The position numbers and the translations under genes are program-made. DNA of 51,218 nucleotides from positions 1 to 51,218 of the forward strand of contig JABDEK010000021.1 in NCBI GenBank assembly GCA_013287135.1, in the 5' to 3' direction. The DNA is from Acidobacteriota bacterium. GTDB lineage: Bacteria; Acidobacteriota; Terriglobia; Acidiferrales; UBA7541. The notes beneath the pieces were generated by a model, which saw only the letters and a program-made list of their open reading frames with translations, made no database searches and was not told where the DNA came from. Positions 43,027-51,218 of the stretch are shown one piece after another (position 1 is the first letter of the stretch; each line of letters starts with the position of its first letter).

Positions 43027-43833
43027 GTGCGGATAGGAATTGGGTCGGACCATAGCGGATCGGAATGCAAGGAACGTCTCAAAGGCAGGTTAACCGGCCA
43101 GGGCCACACGGCTGAGGACGTTTCGATGGGGGATCGCCAACGAATCGACTACCAGAGCATAACGGGCGAACTTTCGTCGGCAATTTACACAGGGCGGGTC
43201 GAGCGCGGTGTGCTGATCTGTTCCAGGGCAATTGGTGCTTGCGTTATGGCCAACAAGCATCCCGGGGTACGCGCGGCTTTGTGCGATGACTTGAACTCTG
43301 CGCGTCAAGGCGTTCAGGACGACGGAATGAATATCCTGGTGATGAGCGCTTGTGGTCTTACGCCCGATTGGGCTTGCGAGGTGGCGGGCGCCTTTATCTT
43401 TGCCAAGTACCTACCTGCCGAGCAGGCACTGGGCATTCCTCCGAGACGTCTGGCGCGCATTGTCGAGCACATCAGAAAGAATCTTGATACACCGCTGGCC
43501 GTCGGAACGCTGTCCAAGATAGCGGAAATGAGCCAGTCGCATTTCTCCAAGATGTTCAAGCTCAGTACCGGCCTGGCGCCTCACCAATTCGTTTTGCAAG
43601 AGCGCATCAATCGTTCGAAGGAACTTCTCCGTCAAGATGACGCGAAGATCGTGGAGGTAGCGCTGGAAGTTGGTTTCGAAAACCAGGCGCACTTCACAAC
43701 CGTGTTTGGAAATTTGGTGGGCATGACGCCTCGACAGTTTCAGCGTTCATCCGATTATGAACCTCCTGTGATGTACGGACCGCCGGTACAGGCAGTTCAG
43801 AGCTGGCACCAGCACACCTATGAGGGCAGGTAA
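43027..43833 (+). CDS. RpiB-like sensor domain fused to AraC-type DNA-binding domain
   Basis: 268 residues with a GTG start behind GAGGAG. Residues 1-~145 align without gaps to the RpiB protein encoded 3.5 kb downstream: shared D8-H9, C65 and the RRLA helix. The anion-hole segment CGSGVG is changed to CSRAIG, H98 (catalytic base position) is Asp and H87 is Asp, so isomerase activity is doubtful while phosphate binding may persist. Residues ~147-250 are two AraC helix-turn-helices (LSKIAEMSQSHFSKMFK; IVEVALEVGFENQAHFT). The last RpiB helix runs directly into the first AraC helix. Plausibly a one-component regulator that senses a pentose phosphate and controls the tkt/rpiB cluster. Confidence 0.85.
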   Translation: MRIGIGSDHSGSECKERLKGRLTGQGHTAEDVSMGDRQRIDYQSITGELSSAIYTGRVERGVLICSRAIGACVMANKHPGVRAALCDDLNSARQGVQDDGMNILVMSACGLTPDWACEVAGAFIFAKYLPAEQALGIPPRRLARIVEHIRKNLDTPLAVGTLSKIAEMSQSHFSKMFKLSTGLAPHQFVLQERINRSKELLRQDDAKIVEVALEVGFENQAHFTTVFGNLVGMTPRQFQRSSDYEPPVMYGPPVQAVQSWHQHTYEGR

Positions 43834-43845
43834 CAGCGAAAAGTG

Positions 43846-44103
43846 ATGAAAACTAAGGGCGCAAGTTGGAAGTGGGCATGGTGCTTATCAGGGGCGGCAG
43901 TGGCCTGGCAATTTTACTCTGTCCGGGAATTGATTGCTGCGTTCGCCTTCTTTGCGATTGGATTTGCAGCGGTCGCCCTCGTCTTTGGAAGCCTGTACAC
44001 GCTACAGACGAGTTGGGAGATGGGGGTGACACGTCTTTTCGACAGGCAGAAGTTGGCAGAGCCGGGCTTGGAACTCGGAGGGTCGGCGCGAGGGATGTCA
44101 TGA
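43846..44103 (+). CDS. Small membrane protein, function unknown
   Basis: 85 residues from the ATG at 43846. Two hydrophobic stretches (about residues 11-25 and LIAAFAFFAIGFAAVALVFG) suggest a double-pass inner-membrane protein with a soluble charged tail. It starts 12 nt after the RpiB-AraC gene, so the two are likely co-transcribed. No family recognised. Confidence 0.6.
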   Translation: MKTKGASWKWAWCLSGAAVAWQFYSVRELIAAFAFFAIGFAAVALVFGSLYTLQTSWEMGVTRLFDRQKLAEPGLELGGSARGMS

Positions 44104-44147
44104 GAATTCGCGTTGTCACCGGTGATCAGTTAAGGAGAGGTCCAGAA

Positions 44148-44336
44148 ATGGCCAGACGGAGAAACACCGCGGCGAGCGAAAAGAACCTTCGGCCGCGGGC
44201 ATACGAGATCTGCCTTCAACGCGCCTGCGGTGAGGTGCGCGCGCTGAAGGATCTACTGCAGGCCGAACTTGAACTCGAAAAGGCTGCAGGTAGGGCAGCG
44301 TCACGAACGAAGAAAGATGAAAGGGATGTTCGTTAG
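44148..44336 (+). CDS. Small DUF2934-like protein, possibly cut short by a stop codon
   Basis: 62 residues from the ATG at 44148, with AAGGAGAGG nine bases upstream. RPRAYEICLQRACG and LLQAELELEKAAG match the pattern of DUF2934 proteins common in Acidobacteria and proteobacteria. The same frame continues beyond the TAG (44334-44336) for 23 sensible codons, including VATEVENLKQELERTE, to a second TAG at 44406-44408. The original protein may have carried a coiled-coil tail now lost by a point mutation or sequencing error. Confidence 0.6.
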   Translation: MARRRNTAASEKNLRPRAYEICLQRACGEVRALKDLLQAELELEKAAGRAASRTKKDERDVR

Positions 44337-44510
44337 GGCGACGAGGTACTGCCCAAAGTTGCCACAGAAGTTGAAAACCTGAAACAGGAACTCGAAAGAA
44401 CGGAATAGCAAGACGGGAATAAATTGGAAACGTGAAACGAGCGCGCCGGGAACGGACCTAGGGATGCGACGCAGGGAATTGAGCAGTTGCTTCAGAAAGC
44501 GAGCGGAGTG

Positions 44511-46583
44511 ATGTCAACGACTCAGGCTGTATTGGATATCGACCAGCTTTGCGTAAACACGATGAGGACGCTGGCGATCGATGCTATTCAGCAGGCGAAT
44601 TCGGGGCATCCCGGGACGCCGATGGGCATGTCACCGACGGTGTACTGCCTGTGGCAAAGGCTTTTGCGGTTCGATCCCGAAGATCCCATCTGGATGAATC
44701 GTGACCGCTTCGTGCTTTCCGCCGGACACGCGTCGACTCTGCTGTACACCATCCTGCATCTTGCCAAGGTCAAAGCCGTTGATCCGGATTATGAAATTTT
44801 GGGCAGGCCTTCCGTCACCCTGGACGACATCAAGTCCTTTCGCCAGTTTGGGAGCCGCTGCGCGGGGCACCCGGAGTATCGCTGGACCTCCGGAGTAGAG
44901 ACAACCACAGGTCCGCTAGGACAGGGTGTAGCGACTAGCGTAGGCATGGCCATCGCTGAGAAGTGGCTTGCGGCGCGATACAACCGCCCGGATTTTGAAC
45001 TATTCGGGTACCGGATTTATGCGCTTTGCGGCGACGGTTGCATGATGGAGGGAATCTCCAGCGAGGCAGCTTCTCTTGCAGGACACCTGAAGCTCGACAA
45101 CCTCTGCTGGATCTACGACAACAATCACATCACCATCGAAGGCAAGACCGACATTACGTTTACCGAGGACGTGGCGGGACGGTTTTTGGCTTACGGATGG
45201 AATGTGGCCCGTGTAGGCGATGCCAACGATCTTGACCGGATCGAGAACGCGCTGCGGAATGCCGCGGGCACGACGGGACGGCCGTCTCTCATCATCGTCG
45301 ACAGCCATATCGGCTATGGTTCGCCGCATCGTCAGGACACCAGCGCGGTTCACGGTGAGCCGCTCGGTGAAGAAGAGATCAAGCTAACCAAGCAGGCTTA
45401 TGGCTGGCCGCCAGACGCCAAGTTTCTCGTGCCAAACGGAGTGTATGAGCATTTCGAATCCGGCGTTGGGCGCAGAGGCCGCGAAGCGCGCCAACAGTGG
45501 GAGAACAAATTCGAGGAGTACCGGAAAAAGTATCCGGAACTTGCGGCGGAGCTCGACCAAATTCAAAGGCGAGAGCTGCCCGCGAATTGGTCGAAAGACA
45601 TTCCCGTCTTTCCGGCCGATGCCAAGGGAGTTTCTGGGCGTGACGCGTCGGCCAAAGTTCTGAACAGCATTGCTCCAAATGTTCCCTGGCTGGTAGGAGG
45701 CTCCGCGGACCTCACTCCTTCGACCAGGACGCGATTGACGTTCGCGAGCGCGGGCGATTTTCAGGCCGAGAGTCCTTCAGGGCGGAATTTGCACTTCGGG
45801 ATCCGGGAACATTCGATGGGGGCCATCCTCAATGGTCTCGCGTTGTCGAAGCTCCGCCCGTTTGGATCAGGATTCCTGATTTTCAGTGACTACGGGCGAG
45901 GCGCGATTCGACTGAGTGCCCTGATGGAGATTCCGGTTACACATGTATTCACGCACGACTCCATTGGAGTGGGCGAAGACGGCCCGACGCACCAGCCAAT
46001 CGAACATCTGATCTCACTGCGAGCCATTCCGAACCTAGTGGTCATGCGGCCGTGCGATGCAAATGAGGTCGCGGAGGCGTGGAAACTGATTCTGGAAATG
46101 CCCCGACAGCCGGTGGCGCTCATCCTGACGCGGCAGGCGTTGCCAACATATGACCGAAAGCGCTTTGGTTCGGCAAGTGGTCTTGCGCAGGGGGCCTACG
46201 TCCTCGCCGACGCGGAGGGCGGCAATCCCGATGTCCTGCTGATGGCGACGGGGAGCGAGGTCTCCTTGTGTGTCGAGGCTTACGAAGAGTTGAAGCGGCA
46301 AGGGATTCGCGCGCGCGTTGTGAGCATGCCTTCCTGGGAGCTGTTTGAAAGACAGAGTGAAGAGTACCGACGAACCGTGTTGCCCCCATCCGTCAAGGCT
46401 CGCGTGGCGGTAGAACAGGCATCCACGTTCGGATGGAGCCGCTATGTGGGTATCGATGGGGCGATTTTAGGAATGAAGACATTCGGAGCTTCGGCACCGT
46501 TGAAGGTGCTGCAAAAGGAATTTGGATTCACAGCTGATCATGTCGTGGAAGCTGCGAAAGCGCAGCTCGCAGAGGTGAAATAA
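44511..46583 (+). CDS. tkt: Transketolase
   Basis: 690 residues from the ATG at 44511. Thiamine-diphosphate site [18 protein letters not shown] (about residues 178-195), N-terminal [18 protein letters not shown], pyrimidine-domain glutamate in GIREHSMG and [12 protein letters not shown]. Transfers two-carbon units between sugar phosphates in the non-oxidative pentose phosphate pathway. Followed by rpiB after 2 nt. Confidence 0.96.
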   Translation: MSTTQAVLDIDQLCVNTMRTLAIDAIQQANSGHPGTPMGMSPTVYCLWQRLLRFDPEDPIWMNRDRFVLSAGHASTLLYTILHLAKVKAVDPDYEILGRPSVTLDDIKSFRQFGSRCAGHPEYRWTSGVETTTGPLGQGVATSVGMAIAEKWLAARYNRPDFELFGYRIYALCGDGCMMEGISSEAASLAGHLKLDNLCWIYDNNHITIEGKTDITFTEDVAGRFLAYGWNVARVGDANDLDRIENALRNAAGTTGRPSLIIVDSHIGYGSPHRQDTSAVHGEPLGEEEIKLTKQAYGWPPDAKFLVPNGVYEHFESGVGRRGREARQQWENKFEEYRKKYPELAAELDQIQRRELPANWSKDIPVFPADAKGVSGRDASAKVLNSIAPNVPWLVGGSADLTPSTRTRLTFASAGDFQAESPSGRNLHFGIREHSMGAILNGLALSKLRPFGSGFLIFSDYGRGAIRLSALMEIPVTHVFTHDSIGVGEDGPTHQPIEHLISLRAIPNLVVMRPCDANEVAEAWKLILEMPRQPVALILTRQALPTYDRKRFGSASGLAQGAYVLADAEGGNPDVLLMATGSEVSLCVEAYEELKRQGIRARVVSMPSWELFERQSEEYRRTVLPPSVKARVAVEQASTFGWSRYVGIDGAILGMKTFGASAPLKVLQKEFGFTADHVVEAAKAQLAEVK

Positions 46584-46585
46584 CC

Positions 46586-47068
46586 ATGCATGTTGCCGTT
46601 GCTTCCGACCACGCGGGTTTTTCGCTGAAGGAGAAGGTCGTCGAATATCTCGGCGGCCTAGGGCACACCGTGGAAGACCTAGGCACCTGCGACACGACTC
46701 CGGTCGATTATCCGGACTTTGCGGAAGCGGTGGCGGCGGCGATTCTCAACGAGCGGGTCGAGCGCGCCGTGCTGATCTGCGGAAGCGGAGTCGGCGCATC
46801 GGTGGCCGCGAACAAGTTTCGGGGTATTCGTGCCGGCCTGTGCCACGACACGTACTCGGCGCACCAGGGCGTGGAACACGATCACATGAATGTGCTGGTG
46901 CTCGGAGGCCGAGTAATCGGCGAAGAGCTGGCACACGAACTTGTAGGCGCGTTCGTGGGGGCCAAACTGTCGCAGGAAGAGCGTCACCTGAGAAGGCTTG
47001 CGAAGATCGATGCCATTGAAGAGAGATGTGGCTTGGAACTTTTGAACGACGGCACGACGCCCCGCTGA
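46586..47068 (+). CDS. rpiB: Ribose-5-phosphate isomerase B
   Basis: 160 residues. All RpiB active-site residues are in place: D8-H9, C65 in CGSGVG, H87, H98 (EHDHMN) and the phosphate-binding RHLRR near residue 134. Interconverts ribose-5-phosphate and ribulose-5-phosphate. Two bases after tkt, so co-transcribed; the intact catalytic counterpart of the RpiB domain in the fusion regulator upstream. Confidence 0.95.
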   Translation: MHVAVASDHAGFSLKEKVVEYLGGLGHTVEDLGTCDTTPVDYPDFAEAVAAAILNERVERAVLICGSGVGASVAANKFRGIRAGLCHDTYSAHQGVEHDHMNVLVLGGRVIGEELAHELVGAFVGAKLSQEERHLRRLAKIDAIEERCGLELLNDGTTPR

Positions 47069-47105
47069 TTTCGGAATTTAGTACATAAGGAAAGGTGAAA
47101 GCACA

Positions 47106-47291
47106 ATGACAACGCCAGCACTGAGCATTCCCAAAGAAGCGAATCCACTAAGAGGGCTTTCTGAGTTTGGGCAGTCCGTCTGGCTGGACTACATTCGCCG
47201 AAGTCTGATCACTAGCGGAGAACTGAAACGGTTGGTGGTGGAGGACGGGCTGCGCGGCGTGACCTCAAACCCAGCTATTTTCGAAAAACCA
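47106..47291 (+). pseudogene. tal: Transaldolase 5' fragment, truncated at an inversion junction
   Basis: ATG at 47106 after AAGGAAAGG, then a normal transaldolase N terminus: [35 protein letters not shown]. After about codon 62 the sequence stops being transaldolase and becomes the reverse complement of a glucose-6-phosphate dehydrogenase gene; the open frame to 47444 is just read-through of that strand. The break lies around 47283-47294. The missing remainder of a transaldolase is present on the minus strand at the right end of the window. Confidence 0.85.
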
Positions 47292-47546
47292 ATTCCAGAG
47301 TTGGCTATCGACTGGCTCGGGCGCGAGCTCTTTAATGTCTTTGGTAAGTTGCGCTCGAAAAGCTTCGGTGGTCATTGCATCGTAGGAATATCCGATCACC
47401 GCGAATTGCGGCGAGAGCAGTTTGTCTTTCGCCAAATTGCATAACGCCGGAATCAGCTTGCGCTTGGTCAAATCTCCGCTTGCCCCAAAAATCGTCATCA
47501 CGCAGGGGCTTGCTTGGTGTCCGTGCTCGGTGACACTCTCAGTCAT
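47286..47546 (-). pseudogene. zwf: Glucose-6-phosphate dehydrogenase 5' fragment
   Basis: The start is taken at the ATG at 47546 with AGGA upstream (another ATG lies at 47564). The cofactor site MTIFGASGDLTKRKLIPAL and [23 protein letters not shown], then SQLWNWF are the usual first ~85-90 residues of Zwf. After SQLWNWF the sequence turns into the reverse complement of the transaldolase fragment and hits a stop at 47265-47267. About 400 residues of the enzyme are missing. It follows gnd by about 40 nt on the same strand. Confidence 0.85.
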
Positions 47547-47588
47547 ATTCGTCCTATCTGGCATTCTCGATTTCCAATCCCGGTTTAT

Positions 47589-48614
47589 TTACTTGGCGCT
47601 CGCCGCCTTCTCCATATGCCCGCCAAACTGAAATCGCATAGCGGATAGGAGTTTGGCCGCAAATTCGTCTTCCCCGCGCGAAACAAAGCGCTGGAACAGC
47701 GATGCCGTCAGCACTGGCGCGGGCGCAGTCGATTCGATAGCCGCAAGAATCGTCCAGCGTCCTTCCCCGGAGTCCGACACCCTTCCGGAGAATCTCTCGA
47801 GGGACGGCTGCTCCAGCAGAGAAATCGCTGTCAAGTCGAGAAGCCAGCTGGCCACTACGCTGCCTCTCCTCCACACTTCGGCTACATCGGCCAACGAGAA
47901 GTCGAATCGGTAATTCTCCGGATTGCGCAGCGGTGTGGTCTCGGCATCCACTTCGCGAGCTCCGTTGCTGCCTGCGTTGCCGTGCTTGAGAATATTGAGC
48001 CCCTCGGCGTAGGCGGCCATCAATGCATATTCGATTCCGTTGTGCACCATCTTCACGAAGTGCCCTGCGCCCGAAGGGCCGCAATGGAGATAGCCTTCTT
48101 CAGCTGTTCCCGGCACCTTCTCACGTCCAGGCGTCCGCGAAATGTCGCCGCGTCCGGGCGCGAGCGATTTGAAGATCGGATCGAGATGCCCGACAATCTG
48201 TTTTTCGCCTCCAATCATCTGGCAGTACCCGCGTTCCAGGCCCCATACTCCGCCGCTGGTGCCAACGTCCACGTAGTGCAAGCCTTTGGTGGCAAGTTCG
48301 TTGGCGCGGCGAATGTCATCGATGTAATACGAATTCCCGCCATCGATCACGATGTCGCCGGCGTCGAGCTTTCCAGCCAGTTCTTGCAGCGTGGCGTCCA
48401 CCACCGCCGCCGGAACCATCAGCCACACGGCTCGCGGCCGTTGCAGCTTCTTCACCAGGTCATCCAGTGAAGTAGCGGCAATCGCGCCTTCGCTCGCGAC
48501 TTGTTTCACTGACTCCGCGCTTCGGTCAAAGGCCACGCATTGATGTCCGGCTCTTTGTAGCCGGCGCACCATGTTGGCGCCCATTCTTCCCAGCCCGATC
48601 ATTCCAAGTTGCAT
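47589..48614 (-). CDS. gnd: 6-phosphogluconate dehydrogenase, decarboxylating (short type)
   Basis: 341 residues. Rossmann motif [43 protein letters not shown] and the catalytic KMVHNGIEY are intact. The length fits the short, often NAD-using 6PGDH family rather than the ~470-residue enzyme. Lies 46 nt after tal-pgi and ahead of the zwf fragment, the normal order of an oxidative pentose phosphate operon. Confidence 0.93.
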   Translation of the reverse strand: MQLGMIGLGRMGANMVRRLQRAGHQCVAFDRSAESVKQVASEGAIAATSLDDLVKKLQRPRAVWLMVPAAVVDATLQELAGKLDAGDIVIDGGNSYYIDDIRRANELATKGLHYVDVGTSGGVWGLERGYCQMIGGEKQIVGHLDPIFKSLAPGRGDISRTPGREKVPGTAEEGYLHCGPSGAGHFVKMVHNGIEYALMAAYAEGLNILKHGNAGSNGAREVDAETTPLRNPENYRFDFSLADVAEVWRRGSVVASWLLDLTAISLLEQPSLERFSGRVSDSGEGRWTILAAIESTAPAPVLTASLFQRFVSRGEDEFAAKLLSAMRFQFGGHMEKAASAK

Positions 48615-48660
48615 CGATATAGCTCCTGTTCATTTCTGTCTTTCTTAGTTCGCCGTTGCA

Positions 48661-51218
48661 CTACGCCAATGCTTGCTCGATCGCCGCCTGCAGTTTCGCG
48701 AGTCCGGCACTTACGTCTTTGCCGAGGTGCACGCGAAGCGCCCGTCTCCCGCGCTCCGCAAGTACCGCGAAATCGCCACGCGCTTGCGCCGCTTTGACCA
48801 CCCCAAACGCATATTTCTGCTCAGGAACCGGAAGATCGTTGGCATCGTCACAAGTGATTTGCAGGAAGACACCGCTGTTGGGTCCGCCTTTATAGGCTTG
48901 CCCTGTCGAGTGCAGAAACCGCGGCCCAAATCCGAGAACAGTCGCCACCCTCTTGGTGTCTCTGACGGTATGGCGGATGCGCTGCAAAGCGGCTTCATTC
49001 TCAGCGTTCATCCTGATGTAGCCGAGCACAGCGAAATAATCCCCTGCGCCGGCGCGCGACAGATGAGTTTTCAAGACCTCCGCGAGCGTCTTTCCGTTCT
49101 TAAGAGCTTCAGTGTTCCTCGCGTCCGCGTAGAGCTTCACGCCGTCGCCTTCGAAGAAGGGCTTCTCTTCTGGCAGCTTGCCCTTTGCTTCATACTCGCT
49201 TGTGAGTTTTCGCGTTTCGATCTTGCTGGCTTCTACGTCCGGCTGGTTGAAGGCATTGATGCCGATGATCGATCCGGCTACGGCGGTCGCAATTTCCCAG
49301 CGGAAGAACTCTTCACCAATCGCATACGGCTCCTGGACCGCGATGCGCACGACTGGCTGGCCTGCTTTTTCCAAAACTTCAACCGCCGCGTCTTGCGCTT
49401 GATCAGGCGCGGATTCCAGGCGCAGATAGGCAAATATCCGGTCACTCCCGTAGCTCTCAGGCTTCGCCAACCGCTCCCGGTCCACGGGCACGATTCCCTT
49501 CCCGATTTTTCCCGTCGATTCCGCGAGAAGCTGTTCAAGCCACGCGCCAAGATCCGAAATGCCCGGAGAAGAAATGATCGTTACTTTGTCGCGCCCCTGG
49601 TTTGCCGCGGCTCCGAGGATCGCTCCCAATACCACGCCGGGATTCTCCGCCGCAGGAACCGTTGCCCCGCAGGCATGAACCATTTCCTCAGTGCGGCTCA
49701 AGAACTTCGGCACATCAACTCCCATCACCGCCGCCGGCACCATGCCGAAGTTCGATAATGCGGAGTATCGCCCGCCGATACTGGGCACACCAAAGTAGAT
49801 GTGCCTGAACTTATCGTTCTCGGCGACGTGCTGCATCTTTGAGCCCGGATCGGTGACGGCAATGAACCGATTTCCCGCTTCCTTCTCACCCACGGCTTCC
49901 TTCACGCGCGCAAAGAAATATTGCTTGTAGATATTGGGCTCGAGAGTCCCCCCTGATTTGCTGGAGACGATGAACAGCGTATTCTTCAGGTTAATGGTTG
50001 CCTCGATAGCCTTGATCTGCGCGGGATCGGTGGAATCGAGGACATGCAACTCGGGGAATCCTTCGATCTTCCCGAACGTGAGCCGTAGGACTTCTGGGCA
50101 AAGGCTCGACCCTCCCATCCCGAGGAGAAGAGCGTGCTTGAATCCCGCCTGCTTGACTTCGGCCGCGAGTGAAGTCAGATGCTCGATATGAGAGATCTGG
50201 TCGTCGGTGACTCCCAGCCAACCGAGCCAGTGATTTTCATCGGCTCCCGTCCAGAGCGAGGCATCCCCTCGCCACAAGCGGCGCACTTTGTCATTTTTCT
50301 GCCAATCCGTGAGCGCCGCGCCGACTGCGCCAGCGAGCTTTTGCGGCAGGGTGTACGAAATGGAATTGATCTTGGTCGCGGATTGGCCGCTCTTTCTGGT
50401 TCCCGTCGCTTTCAGCAGCTGGGCGAACGCATCCACGAACTGGCGCAAACCTTCTTCCAAGAGGGTGTCTGTCACGGTTTTCATCGGGATGCCGGCCCGC
50501 TCCAGCGCGTCCATTGTGTCTGCCGCGTTCTCCACGTCTTCCGTCAAGCTCGCGCGTAGCTGGCCGTGCTCTCGGAACGCATTGAAAGTCGCAGGCGGAA
50601 TCGTGTTCACTGTCGAGGAGCCGATGAGTTCCTCCACGTAAATCACGTCTCTATAGCTGGGATTTTTCGTGCTCGTGCTCGCCCACAGCAATCGCTGGGG
50701 CTGTGCACCCTGGCCGGCCAAGGCCTTCCACTTTTCTCCCGAATACAATTCCGTAAACCTGTGGTAGGCAAGCTTCGCGTTGGCTATCGCTACCTTGCCG
50801 AGCAGGGCGCTTAGGCGTGCACGCTGTGCCGGATCACTCGCCGTTTTTAGTTGACCCGCGATTTGCGCGTCAATCTTGGAGTCGATTCGGCTGACGAAGA
50901 AGCTGGCCACGCTCGCGATCCGGCTAACGTCTCCGCCCGACGCCGCGCGCGCGGTCAGGCCTTCGATGTAGGCTTTTGCAACTTGCTCGTAGACCTCACG
51001 CGAAAAAAGCAGCGTCACATTGACGTTGATCCCTTCGCTGACTAGTTGGCGAAGCGCCGGAATTCCCGCAACCGTGGCCGGCACTTTCACCATGAGGTTC
51101 GGCCGGTTCACTGCTTTCCACAGTCGCCGCGCCTCTTCTAGCGTCCCTGTCGTGTCATTCGCGAGCAACGGGGAGACTTCGAGGCTCACATAGCCGTCCC
51201 GCTGTTTGCTTTCCTCGT
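48661..51218 (-). CDS. tal-pgi: Bifunctional transaldolase / glucose-6-phosphate isomerase (5' end outside window or lost)
   Basis: At least 852 residues; the frame is open through the right edge ([16 protein letters not shown] at the edge). The transaldolase part has the Schiff-base lysine in [12 protein letters not shown]; the phosphoglucose isomerase part begins around the middle with [18 protein letters not shown] and [10 protein letters not shown]. Judged by family length, the first ~110-120 transaldolase residues are not in the window. About 62 of these match the orphan tal fragment at 47106, so ~50 residues should lie just beyond the edge if an inversion occurred. Fused Tal-Pgi proteins are known in several phyla including Acidobacteria. 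Confidence 0.92.
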   Translation of the reverse strand, partial: EESKQRDGYVSLEVSPLLANDTTGTLEEARRLWKAVNRPNLMVKVPATVAGIPALRQLVSEGINVNVTLLFSREVYEQVAKAYIEGLTARAASGGDVSRIASVASFFVSRIDSKIDAQIAGQLKTASDPAQRARLSALLGKVAIANAKLAYHRFTELYSGEKWKALAGQGAQPQRLLWASTSTKNPSYRDVIYVEELIGSSTVNTIPPATFNAFREHGQLRASLTEDVENAADTMDALERAGIPMKTVTDTLLEEGLRQFVDAFAQLLKATGTRKSGQSATKINSISYTLPQKLAGAVGAALTDWQKNDKVRRLWRGDASLWTGADENHWLGWLGVTDDQISHIEHLTSLAAEVKQAGFKHALLLGMGGSSLCPEVLRLTFGKIEGFPELHVLDSTDPAQIKAIEATINLKNTLFIVSSKSGGTLEPNIYKQYFFARVKEAVGEKEAGNRFIAVTDPGSKMQHVAENDKFRHIYFGVPSIGGRYSALSNFGMVPAAVMGVDVPKFLSRTEEMVHACGATVPAAENPGVVLGAILGAAANQGRDKVTIISSPGISDLGAWLEQLLAESTGKIGKGIVPVDRERLAKPESYGSDRIFAYLRLESAPDQAQDAAVEVLEKAGQPVVRIAVQEPYAIGEEFFRWEIATAVAGSIIGINAFNQPDVEASKIETRKLTSEYEAKGKLPEEKPFFEGDGVKLYADARNTEALKNGKTLAEVLKTHLSRAGAGDYFAVLGYIRMNAENEAALQRIRHTVRDTKRVATVLGFGPRFLHSTGQAYKGGPNSGVFLQITCDDANDLPVPEQKYAFGVVKAAQARGDFAVLAERGRRALRVHLGKDVSAGLAKLQAAIEQALA

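Noticed and set aside
47106..47444. A 112-codon open frame as a novel protein
   Set aside because: Only the first ~62 codons are transaldolase; the rest is the antisense of the zwf fragment.
1..51218. CRISPR array, retron or diversity-generating retroelement
   Set aside because: No regularly spaced repeats, no reverse transcriptase and no cas genes were seen.

Overview
The window looks like part of an acidobacterial chromosome (Acidobacteriota, Terriglobia-like) carrying most of an integrated mobile island. Support for the assignment is gene content only: a fused transaldolase/glucose-6-phosphate isomerase, a large TonB-dependent receptor with a carboxypeptidase-like N-terminal domain, DUF2934-like small proteins, an ImuA-ImuB-DnaE2 cassette and moderately GC-rich codon use. 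No rRNA or complete standard tRNA is present, so the taxonomic call is an inference.

Region 1 (1 to about 23,010) reads as one side of an integrative element. A tyrosine integrase and an excisionase-like protein (21.3-22.9 kb) sit next to the 5' half of a tRNA-Asp gene that breaks off just after the anticodon loop (23,011-23,050). The other end lies left of the window. Plasmid/ICE-type genes (ParB, an ArdC-like antirestriction protein), a HEPN-domain protein and DNA repair and mutagenesis genes fill it: an SRAP/HMCES protein, imuA-imuB-dnaE2, dinB, a WGR-domain DNA ligase, a LigD-type ligase and a 5'-3' exonuclease. Inside it is an ECF sigma factor paired with a large protein carrying two phosphoribosyltransferase-like domains. 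Two nearly identical 132-133 bp hairpin elements lie about 65 nt upstream of two of its genes (the ardC-like gene and the WGR ligase). They are the best candidate here for an undescribed regulatory RNA.

Region 2 (23-36 kb) is ordinary chromosome: an EmrA-EmrB-TolC efflux operon; decaying small genes; a secreted protein with a small membrane protein; a radical SAM, fatty-acid-hydroxylase-like and SDR gene trio probably concerned with lipid modification; and a TonB-dependent receptor.

Region 3 (36-42.7 kb) is a minus-strand run of ECF sigma factor, PAS-PP2C phosphatase, two secreted proteins, a 5'-truncated STAS (MlaB-like) remnant, MlaE, MlaF, an MCE (MlaD) protein and an auxiliary lipoprotein. 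It looks like a phospholipid-transport operon headed by regulatory genes.

Region 4 (43-51.2 kb) is a pentose phosphate cluster. It opens with an unusual RpiB-like domain fused to an AraC DNA-binding domain, then tkt and a genuine rpiB. After rpiB the order is broken: the first ~62 codons of a transaldolase on the plus strand run head-on into the first ~85 codons of a glucose-6-phosphate dehydrogenase on the minus strand, followed by gnd and the tal-pgi fusion, also on minus. The simplest reading is an inversion of tal-pgi/gnd/zwf' with breakpoints inside tal and zwf, or an assembly error that mimics one.
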